64,000 nt of DNA from Aquatica leii (GCA_035610365.1 CM069432.1:129032255-129096254); one strand, 5' to 3'; positions 23,557 through 34,994 are shown, counted from the first letter of the stretch. Notes: a model not told the origin generated them from the sequence alone. Numbers and translations: made by a program.

Positions 23557-24637
23557 TATACTATTATTTATAATTTACTAATATAATGTTTTGTTGATTA
23601 CTTTATTATGATTTGATCTGACAAGAATTGACAATTTAGCTTAGCAAAGCTTAGTGTAGTAATTGCAAATTGGTGAAGATCTAAGAAAGTGAATTTTTAG
23701 ATATAGAAAGTAATGTAGATGAAAATAACGGTGGTTAAATGATTTTAGTTAACCTTGAACTTTTAACCAATCAATTTAAGATACTTAAATGTTATAATCC
23801 ACAGGTAAATTTTGTAATTTGTTTTTTACATAAGCTCATAAAAAATTTATTTTTTTTACCATTTTAATGGTAAGAAAAAATAAGACCTGTAATAGATATT
23901 ATTGCTGGACTATTTCTGATACATTATTGTACGTTAATATAAGTATTAACTAACGATTAATATAACCGTTACCTATTTGTATAACAGAACAAAGATTAAC
24001 TTTTTTACGTAAAGTTTAACAAACTGACTGTGTACCGCTTCACAGCACTTAACTTAGCTTCAAAAAAGCTAGCGTTATTACCACATTTTATTTCCGAGTT
24101 TAATTAAAAACTTGCGCCTAAAAACAAATTTTTCTCTATATTACACACTAGTTTTTCTACTGAATAATGAAAGCCATGACGTCAAATTTTTTAAAAATAA
24201 ATATAACATAGCAGAAACAATTTGCATCAAAAAGTTGTAGACTTTGTACAATTTCAGCTTATCTTAAATGATTCTAAAATAGACATTGCCTACTTAGATT
24301 TAATGTTAGCCTATCTTCTAGGATATTTAAAATAAAATATTACGTGGATCAACTAAAATAGACTAAACAAAGAAAGAAAATCCCATTAAGGCATCATTTG
24401 TATCTATGATTAGTAAATGATATCAAACAATAATAATTAATAATAATTCGAACAACTAAAATTAGTTTATTAAATAGCTTAAAATCTACGTAGATTAAAT
24501 GAAATGTGTTGTTAGTAAATAATAGTAACTTATCTAAAAATTTTCCATACATACAAGGAATGTGAGCTTATCTTACGCGACGTGCCAGATGTCTTGCGCC
24601 GGCGGTTTGCTGATTATGTTTCTTCTCGCTAATTTAC
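23557..24637. other. AT-rich stretch, nothing recognised until the GC-richer island
   Basis: No coding or repeat signal until about 24,555, where composition becomes less AT-biased (ACGCGACGTGCCAG and GCGCCGGCGG words) next to the possible exon on the minus strand. Confidence 0.45.
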
Positions 24638-24711
24638 CCTTTTATAGACGAGGATGGTAGGTGTCCTTATGTCATTGACGATGTGGTACACCCGATCTTT
24701 GAAAGTATCAT
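24638..24711 (-). other. Possible small internal exon
   Basis: On the minus strand a TTTTAG acceptor precedes a 74-bp segment reading DDTFKDRVYHIVNDI and on to YKR, followed directly by a GTAAAT donor. Beyond the donor the same frame meets a stop within one codon, as expected for an intron. The segment is richer in G and C than its neighbours. The protein is not recognised and no companion exon was found, so it may be a decayed transposon fragment. Signals of this size occur by chance, hence low confidence. Confidence 0.25.
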
Positions 24712-27700
24712 CTAAAAGACCACAAATAAGTGAATACAATAACACAAAATATACGCAATAGAAGTAATACAATTTTAAATATGAAGGACTAATTAATAAT
24801 GTATAATTAGGTCTTAAATGAATTATCTTCAAACATGCTTCTATTAATCACTTATAAAAAATATTAATTGTTAAGTTATTTAACAATAATGTAACTTAAG
24901 TGAATACTAATTTAAATTTAAATTAAGAATAATAATACATACTTGCATCTAATTGCCATTCACTAAATCAAGAACGTAAATTAAAATTAGGAATTTCTTT
25001 AGTGCCCCAATCAAACGTGCACAAGTGAAAATGAGTTTGTTTAAAACTGGAACATAATCTAACTTACAAAGGCGCAAGGCAAGAATTATCAAAATTGAAA
25101 AATGTGAACGTTGCCACGTAACATTAAAATCATGTTAAAAAAAAATCCAAGCCAAAAACAAAATATTTATAAATGAAAAAACCAACAAATTTTAACGCAA
25201 GCAAAGTTTAACATAACAATAATAGACCTTAATAAACTTAAGTGCATTTTTACTCAAAGTACTAATAAAATATAAAAATGAAATCAAAAAGTTGAAATAA
25301 CTTTGAAATTACAATGTAAAATTGTGTTAACATGCCACTAATCAATACGAGTAATTAAAATACCAGTTTCTTCTCGGAAATAATAGTACAAAAATCATAG
25401 GAAGGTTACAAACGTTTATGTAGAGATGCAAATAATAATTTTAGTTCTGAATGTAATAATTGTATATGGTAAAATTTTACTAATAGAGTTGAAAAAAAAA
25501 ATAACGTATGAAGAATTATTTATTTTTTAGGCTCTTATAGTTAACCAGGTTTAAATTAACTTTTATTACTCGTAAATTTTTTTATTATTAAATTAATTTT
25601 GATTAAGAGCGATTGCAATTAAAAAAATTTTCAAATGTTTATAGAAACGTTTTGTATTTCATTGTTTAAAATCACATGAATTCGTTTGATTTTACTAAAG
25701 TATTAGCTTTAAATTGCAATAAATGTGCAACAATACGTTGCAGTCTTGTAAATATATATCTTTTTATTTTTATTATTAATGAGTCTTGTTAATATGTGTT
25801 AAGAGTTTTTTTTTAAACATACTGTAAAAGACTGATGTTACTTAACTTACTTTGCTTTAACATCTGTAAGAATGCAGTGCTGTACTATCACAAACTTAAA
25901 TTAATTGAAGTATTTGAGGAAACTTCTTTCGAAATTATATCGACGAGAGTTTTATTTATTTTTATGTAGTACCAATCCGATTTATTAGAAAAAAGTTTAA
26001 ATTTTAGCAATGTGGTTAGCGACAAAACATTAATTACGTATTTGTTTTGGCGTTAAATTGTTAAATAAATTTATATTGTTTATGTTTATCTTAACTACGA
26101 TTTTAACCTTACATGCTAATTCCGCTAATGGTAAAGAAGCGCGTGGTTTTAGACGTAAGATCGAGTTACACTTAATTAGAGCAACTTAGATTTGGCACAT
26201 AAGAGATTAATTACAACTTTTTTTTAATGTTTTTACTTTAGATATGCATACTTGCATAACAAGTGATTTAAACACCATTAAACTTAATAAAATTGATCGA
26301 ATTGTCATCATTGCACTAGATTGTTGAGACAAAAGTTAATTATTCAAAATTGATATGTTTTAGAATATTTTTTATTCATTATCTAGACATTTCAAAATGT
26401 CATTGTCTCAAAATACGTTATTATCACAATTTTTGCCAGATTAACTTTAACGATTATTATTACGGGCTTTATAAAACCGTGTATTTGCGCTGTGACAAAA
26501 AGTATATTGCGTTTATTTATTGCTTCACTACTCAACGAATTGTAAATTTTATAATTTTAAATATTAAAGTTTGAAAGCTATAGTAAACCTTATCCATGCG
26601 TTTCGTTGTCGTTTCCTGTCTAGATAATAACGTTGGGATCCTAATTTATAATTTTAGAAAGCAAGTCACTATTGTTTAATGACTATTTATTGATTAAAAA
26701 GCAGTCTAAACTTGATGATAGATGTTATTTATTTATAAATTAATTTTATTGATTCAATGCACTTGGAGACGTCTTATTGATAAAAATACTGCATTAGCTG
26801 TACCTTAAGTTAAACATTTAAAGTATACGCACTGACTAGTTTAGTTAAATTACTTTTTCAAAATATATTTGATATTAGTTTATCATGATTATAAATAATA
26901 ACTTAAGAATTTTGATTTTTAGCTATTTTTTTACTAATTCGTAACGATGTATCTAAAAAATTATTTTATTATTTATACGATTACAAATGTAATTTGTAAT
27001 GTAATGTAATGCTATTTAAGAAATAAATACAAACATTTACTAAAGTTATATAACACCGCAGCTGTACAGCATTTGCATTTAGATAAACAATCAATTTTAT
27101 TTATCTCTACGGCGTGTTTGTAAAAACACTGAATACGCACTTATTTACTTATATCCCTGTTTTTTTTAAGACAGGCCGCTTTGATTTCTTATGTTTATTA
27201 TTTATATTTTAGCTTTATATTTGACTACAACATTTTGTTGATTCTTTCTTAAATCGCCTCAAACATTTTCGATGTGCAAGAATGTTTTAATATTTACTCG
27301 TATTAAAACTTTATAAATTGTTTTACAACGTACTAGTACTAGAGTACAAAGAATCAAAACTACACTTAATTTTGTAGTAAAGATACTTACATCTGCTTAT
27401 AAAGCAATAGGATGTCTAACAAAATATGTCATTTTTGTCGTTATCCAATTTAGATGTGCAATTTAATTTTAAACATGTATTTATAAACTTCACATGTTAT
27501 TTAAATTGAAGGTTTATTATTAACTTATTTTTTTAAGAGTAAAAACGTTTCAAAGTAATGTTGCATACTGTATCCGCAGAGTGCCAAATATCAAACCAAA
27601 AATGGTACATCTCATTTGTCGAGTTTAGTATGGCAAGATTTGGAATTATAATCTAGATAAAACTAGACTTTTTTGAAGTGCTAATAAAATTAAATCAGTG

Positions 27701-28115
27701 CACATTGTATGGTTTAATTGTCAAGTGAGTTATTGTGGATGTTTGTAGTCTCCATAACTGGGCAAGAAAAACTGCTCTAGGTAACTATATATACCACATA
27801 AAGCAGTAAACAGAAACGATTTGAACAATGGAAATGTAGCACTTAGGATTTGGAGACACAATTCTAACGTTATACAGTCTGTGACACCGTTCATTATAGT
27901 AACATTGCTAAAAATATCAGAGAAAAATAAAAAAAATACTTTACATAAGAAAACACTCTGCTCTGATAATGGGAGAAAGTTGTGTTTAATGTATTCTAAA
28001 GAACTGTGTGCATTTATATGCATAATGTATCTGTTAAATTTGCATTGTAAACAACATTTAAATAAATGTGTTTACTTTCCAAATTTGATGTGGTTTTTTT
28101 TTGTTATAGAAACCT
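24712..28115. other. 3.4-kb AT-rich stretch without a supported gene
   Basis: No recognisable gene or repeat. Overlapping opposite-strand frames at 27,730-28,117 (97 and 98 codons) show no similarity I can name. The minus-strand one adjoins the MADF relic and could be its decayed downstream part, but it is rich in Phe and Leu as expected of non-coding AT-rich DNA. Confidence 0.45.
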
Positions 28116-28400
28116 AACTCAGATAACTAGCATCATTGAACAAGCTTAGCTTTGGCGTACAAACTTCTTCAGTATTGCAGCCACTTTATTATACTCAATT
28201 TTTTTGTAATTCCTGCTTGTAGACATCTTTTATTGACTTGATTTTTTACTTAACTTGATGCACATCTATTTCCCCTAATAATTGATGTTTATCCAATTCA
28301 CACATTAAACGTTTAACATTGTCATCGTTCAATGTTTTCATTTTCAAAAAACCAACACAATTGCACAACCAAGAAACTGTCGAATTAGCAGCCAAACAAC
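28116..28400 (-). pseudogene. MADF-domain relic
   Basis: On the minus strand, MKTLNDDNVKRLMCELDKHQ is followed, after a stop, by KIKSIKDVYKQELQK, another broken stretch, then GCNTEEVCTPKLSLFNDASYL. This agrees with the second half of MADF domains, which read K-KINSLR-x-x-(F/Y)-R-E followed by GAGTDDVY-P-LWYF-x-x-L-FL. MADF proteins are DNA-binding factors, and insect transposons of the Harbinger type often carry them. At least three stops or frameshifts are present, so it is a pseudogene or transposon remnant. The N-terminal half of the domain is not visible. Confidence 0.5.
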
Positions 28401-29067
28401 AAAAACGTGGTTTCTACACACCAATTAGTTGACTAGTGAGCTTTTAGTGTTATTGTCAGCTAGCGCACTCGCGGATTTGCTGGCAACTAACTAGCCGGTT
28501 AGTAGCTTGTAAACTCCCCCTGTGTAATTATCATAAGAAGATCTCTTACAAGAAACAGTAATCAACCTAATAACAATTTTAATAATAAAATAACATCTAT
28601 AAACGTTAAATTAAAGGCAAAAATCAAATTTGATTCAAATATTCAAAAACTGTATTTCTTTCAATGTAACAAAAAAGTACTAACCGCGATAAATATCAGC
28701 AATTTGCTGCTTCAAGTCTAAATCAACATATACTTGTTTTTCAAACATATAATAACTACTATACATTATTTAAATCTTAATGTAGCCAAACATACATTTT
28801 TGATTAGTTCTATTATTAGTATTTTAAAGTATGAAGGAAAAAGTGTGTATATGTAATATTAATTGGTATTTCAAAAACATAGTTACTATCCAGTAAACAC
28901 GGATTGAAACTGTTGCAGCCACAAAATTAAAACATTATTATTATGTTGTTTTGTCTTTCTTCATTTACATGTAACTCACAGTGAATAAATTGAAAAAGTT
29001 CCGATTTTTTGCAATTATTTTTAAATCGTTTCAGTACTTGCACCTTCTTTTCAATAAACAACAATAG
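28401..29067. other. Mostly non-coding; possible upstream exon on the minus strand at 28,695-28,757
   Basis: On the minus strand an ATG near 28,757 opens MFEKQVYVDLDLKQQIADIY and runs to a GTTAGT donor-like site near 28,695. It lies upstream of the MADF relic in the same orientation and could be its first exon, or chance. A GC-richer patch at 28,440-28,515 was not identified. Confidence 0.3.
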
Positions 29068-29310
29068 TTTAAAAACTGATTTGTTAAAACCAAATATTTT
29101 TTTAATAACTAGAGTTGGTTAAAGATCGTTTAAATAAGAATGAACTTTTTTTAAAACAGTAAAATCGTTTTAAAATTGTTTTGTTAAAACCGAATATTTT
29201 TTGAATAACTAGAATTATTTCAAGATCGATTAAATAAGATTAAATTATTCTTAAGACCGTGAAATTGTTTTATAATTGTTTTAGTACAAGCAAATAATTT
29301 GTGATTAGTC
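29068..29310. repeat. Tandem repeat, period about 100 bp, 2.3 copies
   Basis: GTTAAAACC(A/G)AATATTTTTT recurs at 29,083 and 29,184, followed in both units by AATAACTAGA, AAGATCG and TTAAATAAGA blocks. A third, truncated and more diverged unit starts near 29,271. The offset is 100-101 bp. No coding role is apparent. Confidence 0.75.
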
Positions 29311-30057
29311 AGTATTAGTGGTTGCTATTCTTTTGATTAACGTCGTCAACGCTTGCGTTGCAAGTTGATAATTTTTTTACTTGTTCGGTTATAGTTTAAT
29401 AAGTGATGCTGTGTGTACAATTACAAAATGGAACAATAAACGGTAAATCGAAACGCTTTATTATAATCTATAAATGTAGTCAATATTATCATTATTACTG
29501 TTCTTTATGTATCATGTTTCAATTTGTATAAAAATGAATGCAAATTAACACACATAGTTGCATTAATGTCAATTACTGAGTACATTTGATGATATTTTAT
29601 AATTAATTAAAGTTGATGTCATTAATTACAGTTCAATCCTTCAAGTTTTCTATACGATTATGTACAGCTAAAGATATTCACAGTGTTTTTATAATTTTCT
29701 TCTGATTGCTAAAGTGATATTTATATTAAATGTTTGTTTTTTTTATTAAAAAAATGTAATCAATTTTGTGTATTAATTATCTATATAAATCAAATATTAA
29801 TTTCTATGTTATAGATACGGTCAAAAGTTGCTACCCAACAGTAACTGATGCAGTTTTTGAAGCTTTTGTGAAAAGACCACATCAAAGAAAGTTGCAATAT
29901 TTAAAATTTAATTGATAAATAATCTGGTTATTTGCAAAACCGAAACCTACTGAAACTCAACGTATTATTATATTCCGGTAACGTTTTGTGCAACATGGAT
30001 ATTTGTTTAACGGTGTCTAGACCCAACAAGGCATTTATCATTAAGTAATTTCACGCG

Positions 30058-30231
30058 ATACTAACATTAGAATGTCTTCCGGGTTTGGACCGTGTCATAG
30101 TTGCAACCGAAGCTGCCAAAGTTTCGCCCACTTTCGTAAGGGGCTTCATCAGGGCGTGAGATAAATCGCAAAACTCAAACAAGCAATCGAAATCTAACTA
30201 AGAACTTCTCAAAAGTTAGGTTATCCACTTG
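30058..30231 (-). repeat. Inverted copy of the PLE 3' end (left arm)
   Basis: This is the reverse complement of 32,795-32,968, with the same 174-bp length and a handful of substitutions. It includes the ribozyme-like core. The RT reading frame opens inside its last 34 bases, so the inverted repeat supplies the first codons of the present frame. Confidence 0.85.
30115..30155 (-). ncRNA. Hammerhead-ribozyme core in the inverted PLE arm
   Basis: On the minus strand: GCC, CTGATGA, stem II GCCC/GGGC, canonical GAAA, then CTTTGGC. The GAAA box is intact here but mutated in the 3' arm, while the self-complementary ACGT is damaged here (ACTT) but intact in the 3' arm. Each copy has therefore lost a different part of the core. 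Confidence 0.6.
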
Positions 30232-31757
30232 ACAATCTCTACGGGGAGAATATTTCTTCTAAAACCTCCGTATTTTCCAAACTTCGCCACAAACTCGTCA
30301 AACTTTTGTGCAATTTAACCTTTCTTAGTCGCTGTCGTGACCACAACATCATTTCTGCATTCCTCAAAATTAAGTTCCACATTCAGACACGTTCTTCTAA
30401 AAACATCCTACACCGTGCTAGTCTAGCGTTGATACGCGAACGGATTAAGCAAACTAGGCGAGAGTTAGACACCATTTCGAAACAACTATTTTATCTTTAT
30501 CTTGAGTTGGCCAACACTCTATCCCCGGATGATTGGAAATTCTTTGACAACATTACTTACCAGCAGTCTGATACCACTCTACGACTAACCACTGAAGGTC
30601 ATCTCAAAAAGTTTCAATTATTGGAATCCAAGAATCGTAAAGTTTCTTCTACTACTAACTCAGTAAAGACGGTTGTCAATTTATCTAGTTTGGTTCTCAC
30701 TTTAGAACAGGAATCGGTGCTCTCTAAGGGTTTGAATTTTGCGGTTGCTCCTAAACGTATTCCTAAAGAAGATATTCTATGTGCTGTTGAGTTGTCTATA
30801 AGACATCTTCCTCGCCACATCTCAGATCCCATTCGTATTAACACTGGCAAAATCCTTGAATCATCTAAAATTCCTAAATCCAACATTTCTAAGTCGGAAG
30901 AGTCAGCTCTAAAAAGTCTTCGTAAGAACCCTGATATTATTGTTCTTCCAGCCGACAAGGGCAACGCCATTGTAGTTTTGAACCAAATTGATTATGTTAC
31001 GAAAATCAATTCTATTTTGTCTGAGGAAACTTACACTCTTCTAACCCTTAACCCCACTTCGAGGATTGAACGCGAAGTTAGCCAAATCATCAAATCTTCC
31101 AATCTACCTCCTGAAACTAAACGTCGACTTACCCCATCAGATTCTAAACCACCTCGTCTATACGGACTTCCCAAAATTCACAAACAAGGTATTCCTTTTC
31201 GACCTATCGTCAGTACTATCCAATCTCCTACTTACAAGCTAGCCAAGTTCTTGTCCAACATTCTTTGCGAGTTTAAGGGTAAAACCTCTTCTCACATCCT
31301 CAACTCTCAACATTTTATTCAACGTCTAGAAACTATAAAACTTGAACCCCAAGATCTTCTCGTGAGCTTTGATGTTACTTCACTTTTTACTAAAGTTCCT
31401 ATTAAGGATTCGCTTATTATCATCAAACAGATTCTGTCTCAACATGGCAAGAACTTGAGTTTGGTTCCTCTTATTGAAAAGTGTCTATCCTCTACTTACT
31501 TTCAATTTGATAATAAGTTTTACGAACAAGTTTCTGGTGCTGCTATGGGTTCTCCTCTATCACCTGTTGTAGCTAACATTTTTATGGAATCCTTTGAAAC
31601 GGTTGCTTTGGAATCATCAATATTAAAACCTAAAGTGTGGTTTAGATATGTTGACGACACGTTTATTGTTTGGTCTCATGGTCATCTTGAATTGTCTAAG
31701 TTTCTTGATCATCTTAACAATCAACACTTAGATATCAAATTTGGAAATCGAAAGTAA
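30198..31757 (+). CDS. Penelope-like reverse transcriptase
   Basis: The frame is open from 30,198 without an ATG; counted from a TTG at 30,306 it has 483 codons. An N-terminal helical region (residues about 30-70) precedes the PLE block ending LPADKGNAIVVL (about residues 215-226). RT motifs follow: GLPKIHKQGIPFRPIVST, then LLVSFDVTSLFTKVP with the first catalytic Asp, AAMGSPLSPVVANIFME, and RYVDDTFIVW with the catalytic Asp pair at 31,653-31,658. The frame ends DIKFGNRK at a stop where the sister PLE at 35 kb continues without interruption. Comparison with that copy suggests a loss of about five bases just before 31,745, which moves the endonuclease into another frame. The catalytic residues are intact; the polyprotein as a whole is not. 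Confidence 0.92.
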   Translation, partial: LRTSQKLGYPLDNLYGENISSKTSVFSKLRHKLVKLLCNLTFLSRCRDHNIISAFLKIKFHIQTRSSKNILHRASLALIRERIKQTRRELDTISKQLFYLYLELANTLSPDDWKFFDNITYQQSDTTLRLTTEGHLKKFQLLESKNRKVSSTTNSVKTVVNLSSLVLTLEQESVLSKGLNFAVAPKRIPKEDILCAVELSIRHLPRHISDPIRINTGKILESSKIPKSNISKSEESALKSLRKNPDIIVLPADKGNAIVVLNQIDYVTKINSILSEETYTLLTLNPTSRIEREVSQIIKSSNLPPETKRRLTPSDSKPPRLYGLPKIHKQGIPFRPIVSTIQSPTYKLAKFLSNILCEFKGKTSSHILNSQHFIQRLETIKLEPQDLLVSFDVTSLFTKVPIKDSLIIIKQILSQHGKNLSLVPLIEKCLSSTYFQFDNKFYEQVSGAAMGSPLSPVVANIFMESFETVALESSILKPKVWFRYVDDTFIVWSHGHLELSKFLDHLNNQHLDIKFGNRK

Positions 31758-32649
31758 TGGTTCTCTTCCATTTCTTGACGTTCTTGTGACTCGTAAGCCC
31801 GACGGACTTCTAGGCCATTCTGTTTATCGCAAACCCACCCATACGGACAGATACCTTCATGCTTCGTCTCATCATCATCCTGCACAGAAACGTTCTGTTA
31901 TTGAATCTTTGGTCCATCGTACCTTTTCTATTTGCCAACCTGAGAATCTAGACTCAGAACTCCGTCATCTTACTAGAACCTTAGTGAACAATGGTTATGT
32001 AAAGCGAGATATTCATAGAGTTATTAATTGTCGTTTACATCCACGTACTCGATTACCTGACATTTCTACTCCCGAATCCAACCCGAAATTGGCCTTTTTA
32101 CCCTACATTCACAAGGTTACAGATCAAATAGGGAAACTCCTTCGTAAGAATGGTATTAAACCCATATTCAACTCGACAGGCAAAATCTCTCAGATTCTTC
32201 CTTCTCCCAAAGACAAATTTCCTACACTTTCATCTCAAGGTGTATACCAAATTCCCTGTTCTTGTGGTTTAGTCTACATTGGTGAAACCGGTCGTTCCGT
32301 CATTACTCGCATTTCAGAACATGATCGTTGTATAAGGAAAAGGTATACTTCCAAGTCTGCGGTCGCTGAACATCATTTTACTACAGGTCACAAGATAGAT
32401 TTTGATAATGTTTCGTTGATTGCCAAATCTCCATTCTTTTTCAACAGGAAATTCCGAGAAAGCATAGAAATCATCAAAGACCCCAAAAACTTCAATCGCG
32501 ATCATGGTTTCGAACTATCCCCTCTTTGGTTCCCGGTTATTAGTCATTTATCAAAAACACGCCCCCTAGCAACCGTAACCCAATCAGGGTCGAGCTTAAT
32601 CATCCGTGACGATCCTCTTCCTTTAAATACGGAGACTATTTCTTCTTAA
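31741..32649 (+). CDS. Penelope-like RT thumb and GIY-YIG endonuclease, frame-shifted from RT
   Basis: Open over 302 codons. Residues 1-40 hold the post-palm block SNGSLPFLDVL, then YRKPTHTDRYLHASS-HHHPAQK. After a linker comes LAFLPYIHKVTDQIGKLLRK and the endonuclease: GVYQIPCSCG (the GIY-like strand and the CxC pair typical of PLEs), VYIGETGRS (YIG box and Arg), EH at the next conserved position, AEHHFTTGHKIDF (the PLE His-rich block), and RESIEI with the conserved Glu. Length and order match PLE endonucleases, which nick target DNA to prime insertion. It overlaps the RT frame by 17 bases in another phase, and the start given is only the first ATG of the open stretch. Confidence 0.9.
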   Translation: MEIESNGSLPFLDVLVTRKPDGLLGHSVYRKPTHTDRYLHASSHHHPAQKRSVIESLVHRTFSICQPENLDSELRHLTRTLVNNGYVKRDIHRVINCRLHPRTRLPDISTPESNPKLAFLPYIHKVTDQIGKLLRKNGIKPIFNSTGKISQILPSPKDKFPTLSSQGVYQIPCSCGLVYIGETGRSVITRISEHDRCIRKRYTSKSAVAEHHFTTGHKIDFDNVSLIAKSPFFFNRKFRESIEIIKDPKNFNRDHGFELSPLWFPVISHLSKTRPLATVTQSGSSLIIRDDPLPLNTETISS

Positions 32650-32664
32650 GTCACTTCTACCTAG

Positions 32665-32860
32665 TTTAGAATCTGGCTTGGTTCACAAGTTGATTACCTA
32701 ACTCGGTAGTGGTTCTTTGTTAGATTTTCGTTTGCTTTTTCAGGTTATCGTTTTCTTTCTTACCTTTTCATAGTTTAGGTTATGGCTTGTTTTACAAGTG
32801 GATAACCTAACTTTTGAGAAGTTCTTAGTTAGATTTCGATTGCTTGTTTGAGTTTTGCGA
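32665..32860 (+). repeat. Tandem duplication in the PLE 3' untranslated region
   Basis: The block running from GGCTTGG-TTCACAAGTTGAT through TTAGATTTTCGTTTGC at about 32,670-32,752 is repeated with substitutions at about 32,781-32,853. PLE copy A at 2 kb has only one such block. The second unit overlaps the start of the 174-bp terminal repeat. Confidence 0.7.
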
Positions 32861-32968
32861 TTTATCTCACGCCCTGATGAAGCCCCTTACGAAAGTGGGC
32901 AAAACGTTGGCAGCTTCGGTTGCAACTATGACACGGTCCAAACCCGGAAGACATTCTAATGTTAGTAT
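32795..32968 (+). repeat. PLE 3' terminal repeat (right arm)
   Basis: This is the reverse-complement partner of 30,058-30,231. It begins CAAGTGGATAACC and ends GTTAGTAT, carrying the ribozyme-like core at 32,871. Confidence 0.85.
32871..32911 (+). ncRNA. Hammerhead-ribozyme core, G12 mutated (PLE 3' end)
   Basis: GCC (stem I), CTGATGA, stem II GCCC/GGGC, AAAA where GAAA is expected, self-complementary ACGT with a GUU triplet, then GGC pairing with the first GCC. The architecture is complete, but the G-to-A change in the conserved GAAA should be inactivating. Confidence 0.6.
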
Positions 32969-34994
32969 AGATTCCGGCCGTGGAAGCCTTCGCTATTACA
33001 ATTTAACGCGATTCCACGTAAATATGCACTTGAACTGTGGCTATCTGAGTATAAGTTTGTGGCTATAATTTTTTGTATTGGGGGTTTCAGTTGATTTTTT
33101 CATATTTGTTTTTAGCGGATTTCCGTACTTCCTACACGTTTCCTTTGTAGGTGGAGATAACAAATATATAACATATTTAAAAAAAAAAATTATGACGTCA
33201 CATTGCTGTAATTTAATCCTGCACACATTCAAAGGTTAGAAACCTTTACAATTTCGATTTCTTTTGGAAAAAACTTTTTCCATCAATTACTACATTAAAT
33301 CGAAGGAAAACACTGCGTATTTTCTGTTTGGAATGATTGTATGATTTAAAAACAAAATTTATTTGTAATAATACGCCGTATGTACGTTTTTGTGTTAGAT
33401 TTCATATTACATTTTAGGTAATACAGGTACGGATCTAGCTATATCCTTACTGTAACAAAACTGTAAATATTACAAATTCTTTTTTAATAAGTAGTTATTT
33501 GTTGGTCATGTCAATAGTTTGAATGACGATACGTACATGTTAGGTTGTTAACACAAATAATCACAAAGTCGTACTTTGGTGATTTTTAATTCACAAACGT
33601 ATAGTCATCCCCTTTTTGAATGTAAAAGTTAGATCGACTAGGTTATTTACTATACTTATATTTTGTCTGACCCATGTATTAGCGTTTGGAAAGTTAAGCT
33701 TATGTATCTTCTTCGTTCTTTCTGGAACTACTGTCTATGATAAAATAAATATGTATCCTTTGTTATCAGTTATGTTGTGTTATTTGTTCTTTTTCAGTTG
33801 CAAGTAAACTTAAACAATGTCTCCTTAGTTTAATCTTTCATCCTTTTGACGATTTTTTAGATTTAACTAATAATCTAGCATCACGAAGCCTGTAACTCAC
33901 TATATGGGAACAACTGTGTTAGCCGTCGCTTTATTTTTTTGTTACACGAAAACAAGCGTAACACAAATAAAATCGTAAACAATCGTTAACCAAAATTAAA
34001 AGTATATACATTGTATTAGTACATACATTTTAACAAAATTTTATTGCAGTGCTATTGCTAATAAAAACTAAAGTGCTCATATATAATATCATGATAATAA
34101 ATGAATAATCCATTTTTGTTAGTTCGTCGTTAACATTTTTTTATTCAATTATATAAATATTGTAATTGGCTTTGTACATTACTAGTTCATTAATGTAAAG
34201 CATTATCTATTGTTCTAAAACGTACATAAATCATTTCTGATAGAAATTACATTGTGCTACATGAAATTGTAATTATGACGTTTTGCATCACAGAACTCAT
34301 TTGGTTTAGTTTTATTATATTTATATGCTAAACAAACATAAAGTATTTAGTATTTATGTTGTTAATAAAGCGAAATTAACATCAAATTAGATATTTTATT
34401 ACTATTAAAATTAAAATTAAAGTGATTTAAAAAAATTTACTACTAAAAAAATTATTTATTTATAATTTAATTTTAGCACAGTTAGTTATTAAAATAAAAA
34501 TTACATATACATATAATGTACACCTGTATATTATATGTATTTTTTAATTAAATCACAAAAATTTTACACGTCAAATCGTCCACTTTGATGTGTAAAATTG
34601 TCATGTTTTAATCAAATGTTTTATTAACTTTTATGACTCAATGGAGCGAACCTGATGTGTTCATCTAGAAAACTGAAAGTTGCAATAAACTGAAACAGTT
34701 GCTTCTTTCTTTAGTTCCTATAAGAAGTGATGATCATTAATTTGATCATTACAAACTGTAGATCCGAACGATGACACGCAAAGTTTTAACAAAATTTATT
34801 CCAATAATAAAGTTTAAATTGGGCCTTATCAAGTAATAAATTTAAACAAAGATATCTAAAAGTGAAACAACAAATGTATAAAAGTGTGGGTAAATACAAA
34901 AAAAAGTAAAAAGAAATTCGTAATCAACACAAAAATTTGAGGTTATTAAAGTTAACAATAAGAACAAAAAATTGCATAAACACTAAAATAGTAT
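32969..34994. other. AT-rich stretch between two PLEs
   Basis: No supported gene. A 15-bp hairpin (ATTTTACACGTCAAA and its near-inverse) lies at about 34,561-34,598. The 63-codon frame at 33,616 begins with a hydrophobic segment but shows no similarity and sits in ordinary AT-rich sequence. Confidence 0.5.

Larger units (their letters stand above)
30058..32968 (+). mobile_element. Penelope-like element, nearly complete, with inverted terminal repeats
   Basis: The unit consists of a 174-bp inverted copy of its own 3' end (30,058-30,231), an RT frame, a GIY-YIG endonuclease frame, a tandemly repeated block of about 110 bp (from about 32,665 and 32,775), and the 174-bp 3' end (32,795-32,968). 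PLEs prime reverse transcription on cleaved target DNA and are known for terminal repeats in direct or inverted orientation. This copy is the least decayed in the window. It is disabled at least by the frame change between RT and EN and by mutations in both ribozyme-like cores. No target duplication was identified. Confidence 0.9.

Noticed and set aside
27730-28117. Overlapping 97- and 98-codon frames on opposite strands
   Set aside because: Neither resembles a known protein; mutual shadows in AT-rich DNA. The minus-strand one could at most be a decayed tail of the MADF relic.
30614-30970. 118-codon minus-strand frame
   Set aside because: Antisense shadow of the PLE reverse transcriptase.
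33616-33807. Short frame with a hydrophobic N-terminal stretch resembling a signal peptide
   Set aside because: Hydrophobic stretches are common in AT-rich chance frames; no splice signals, neighbours or similarity.
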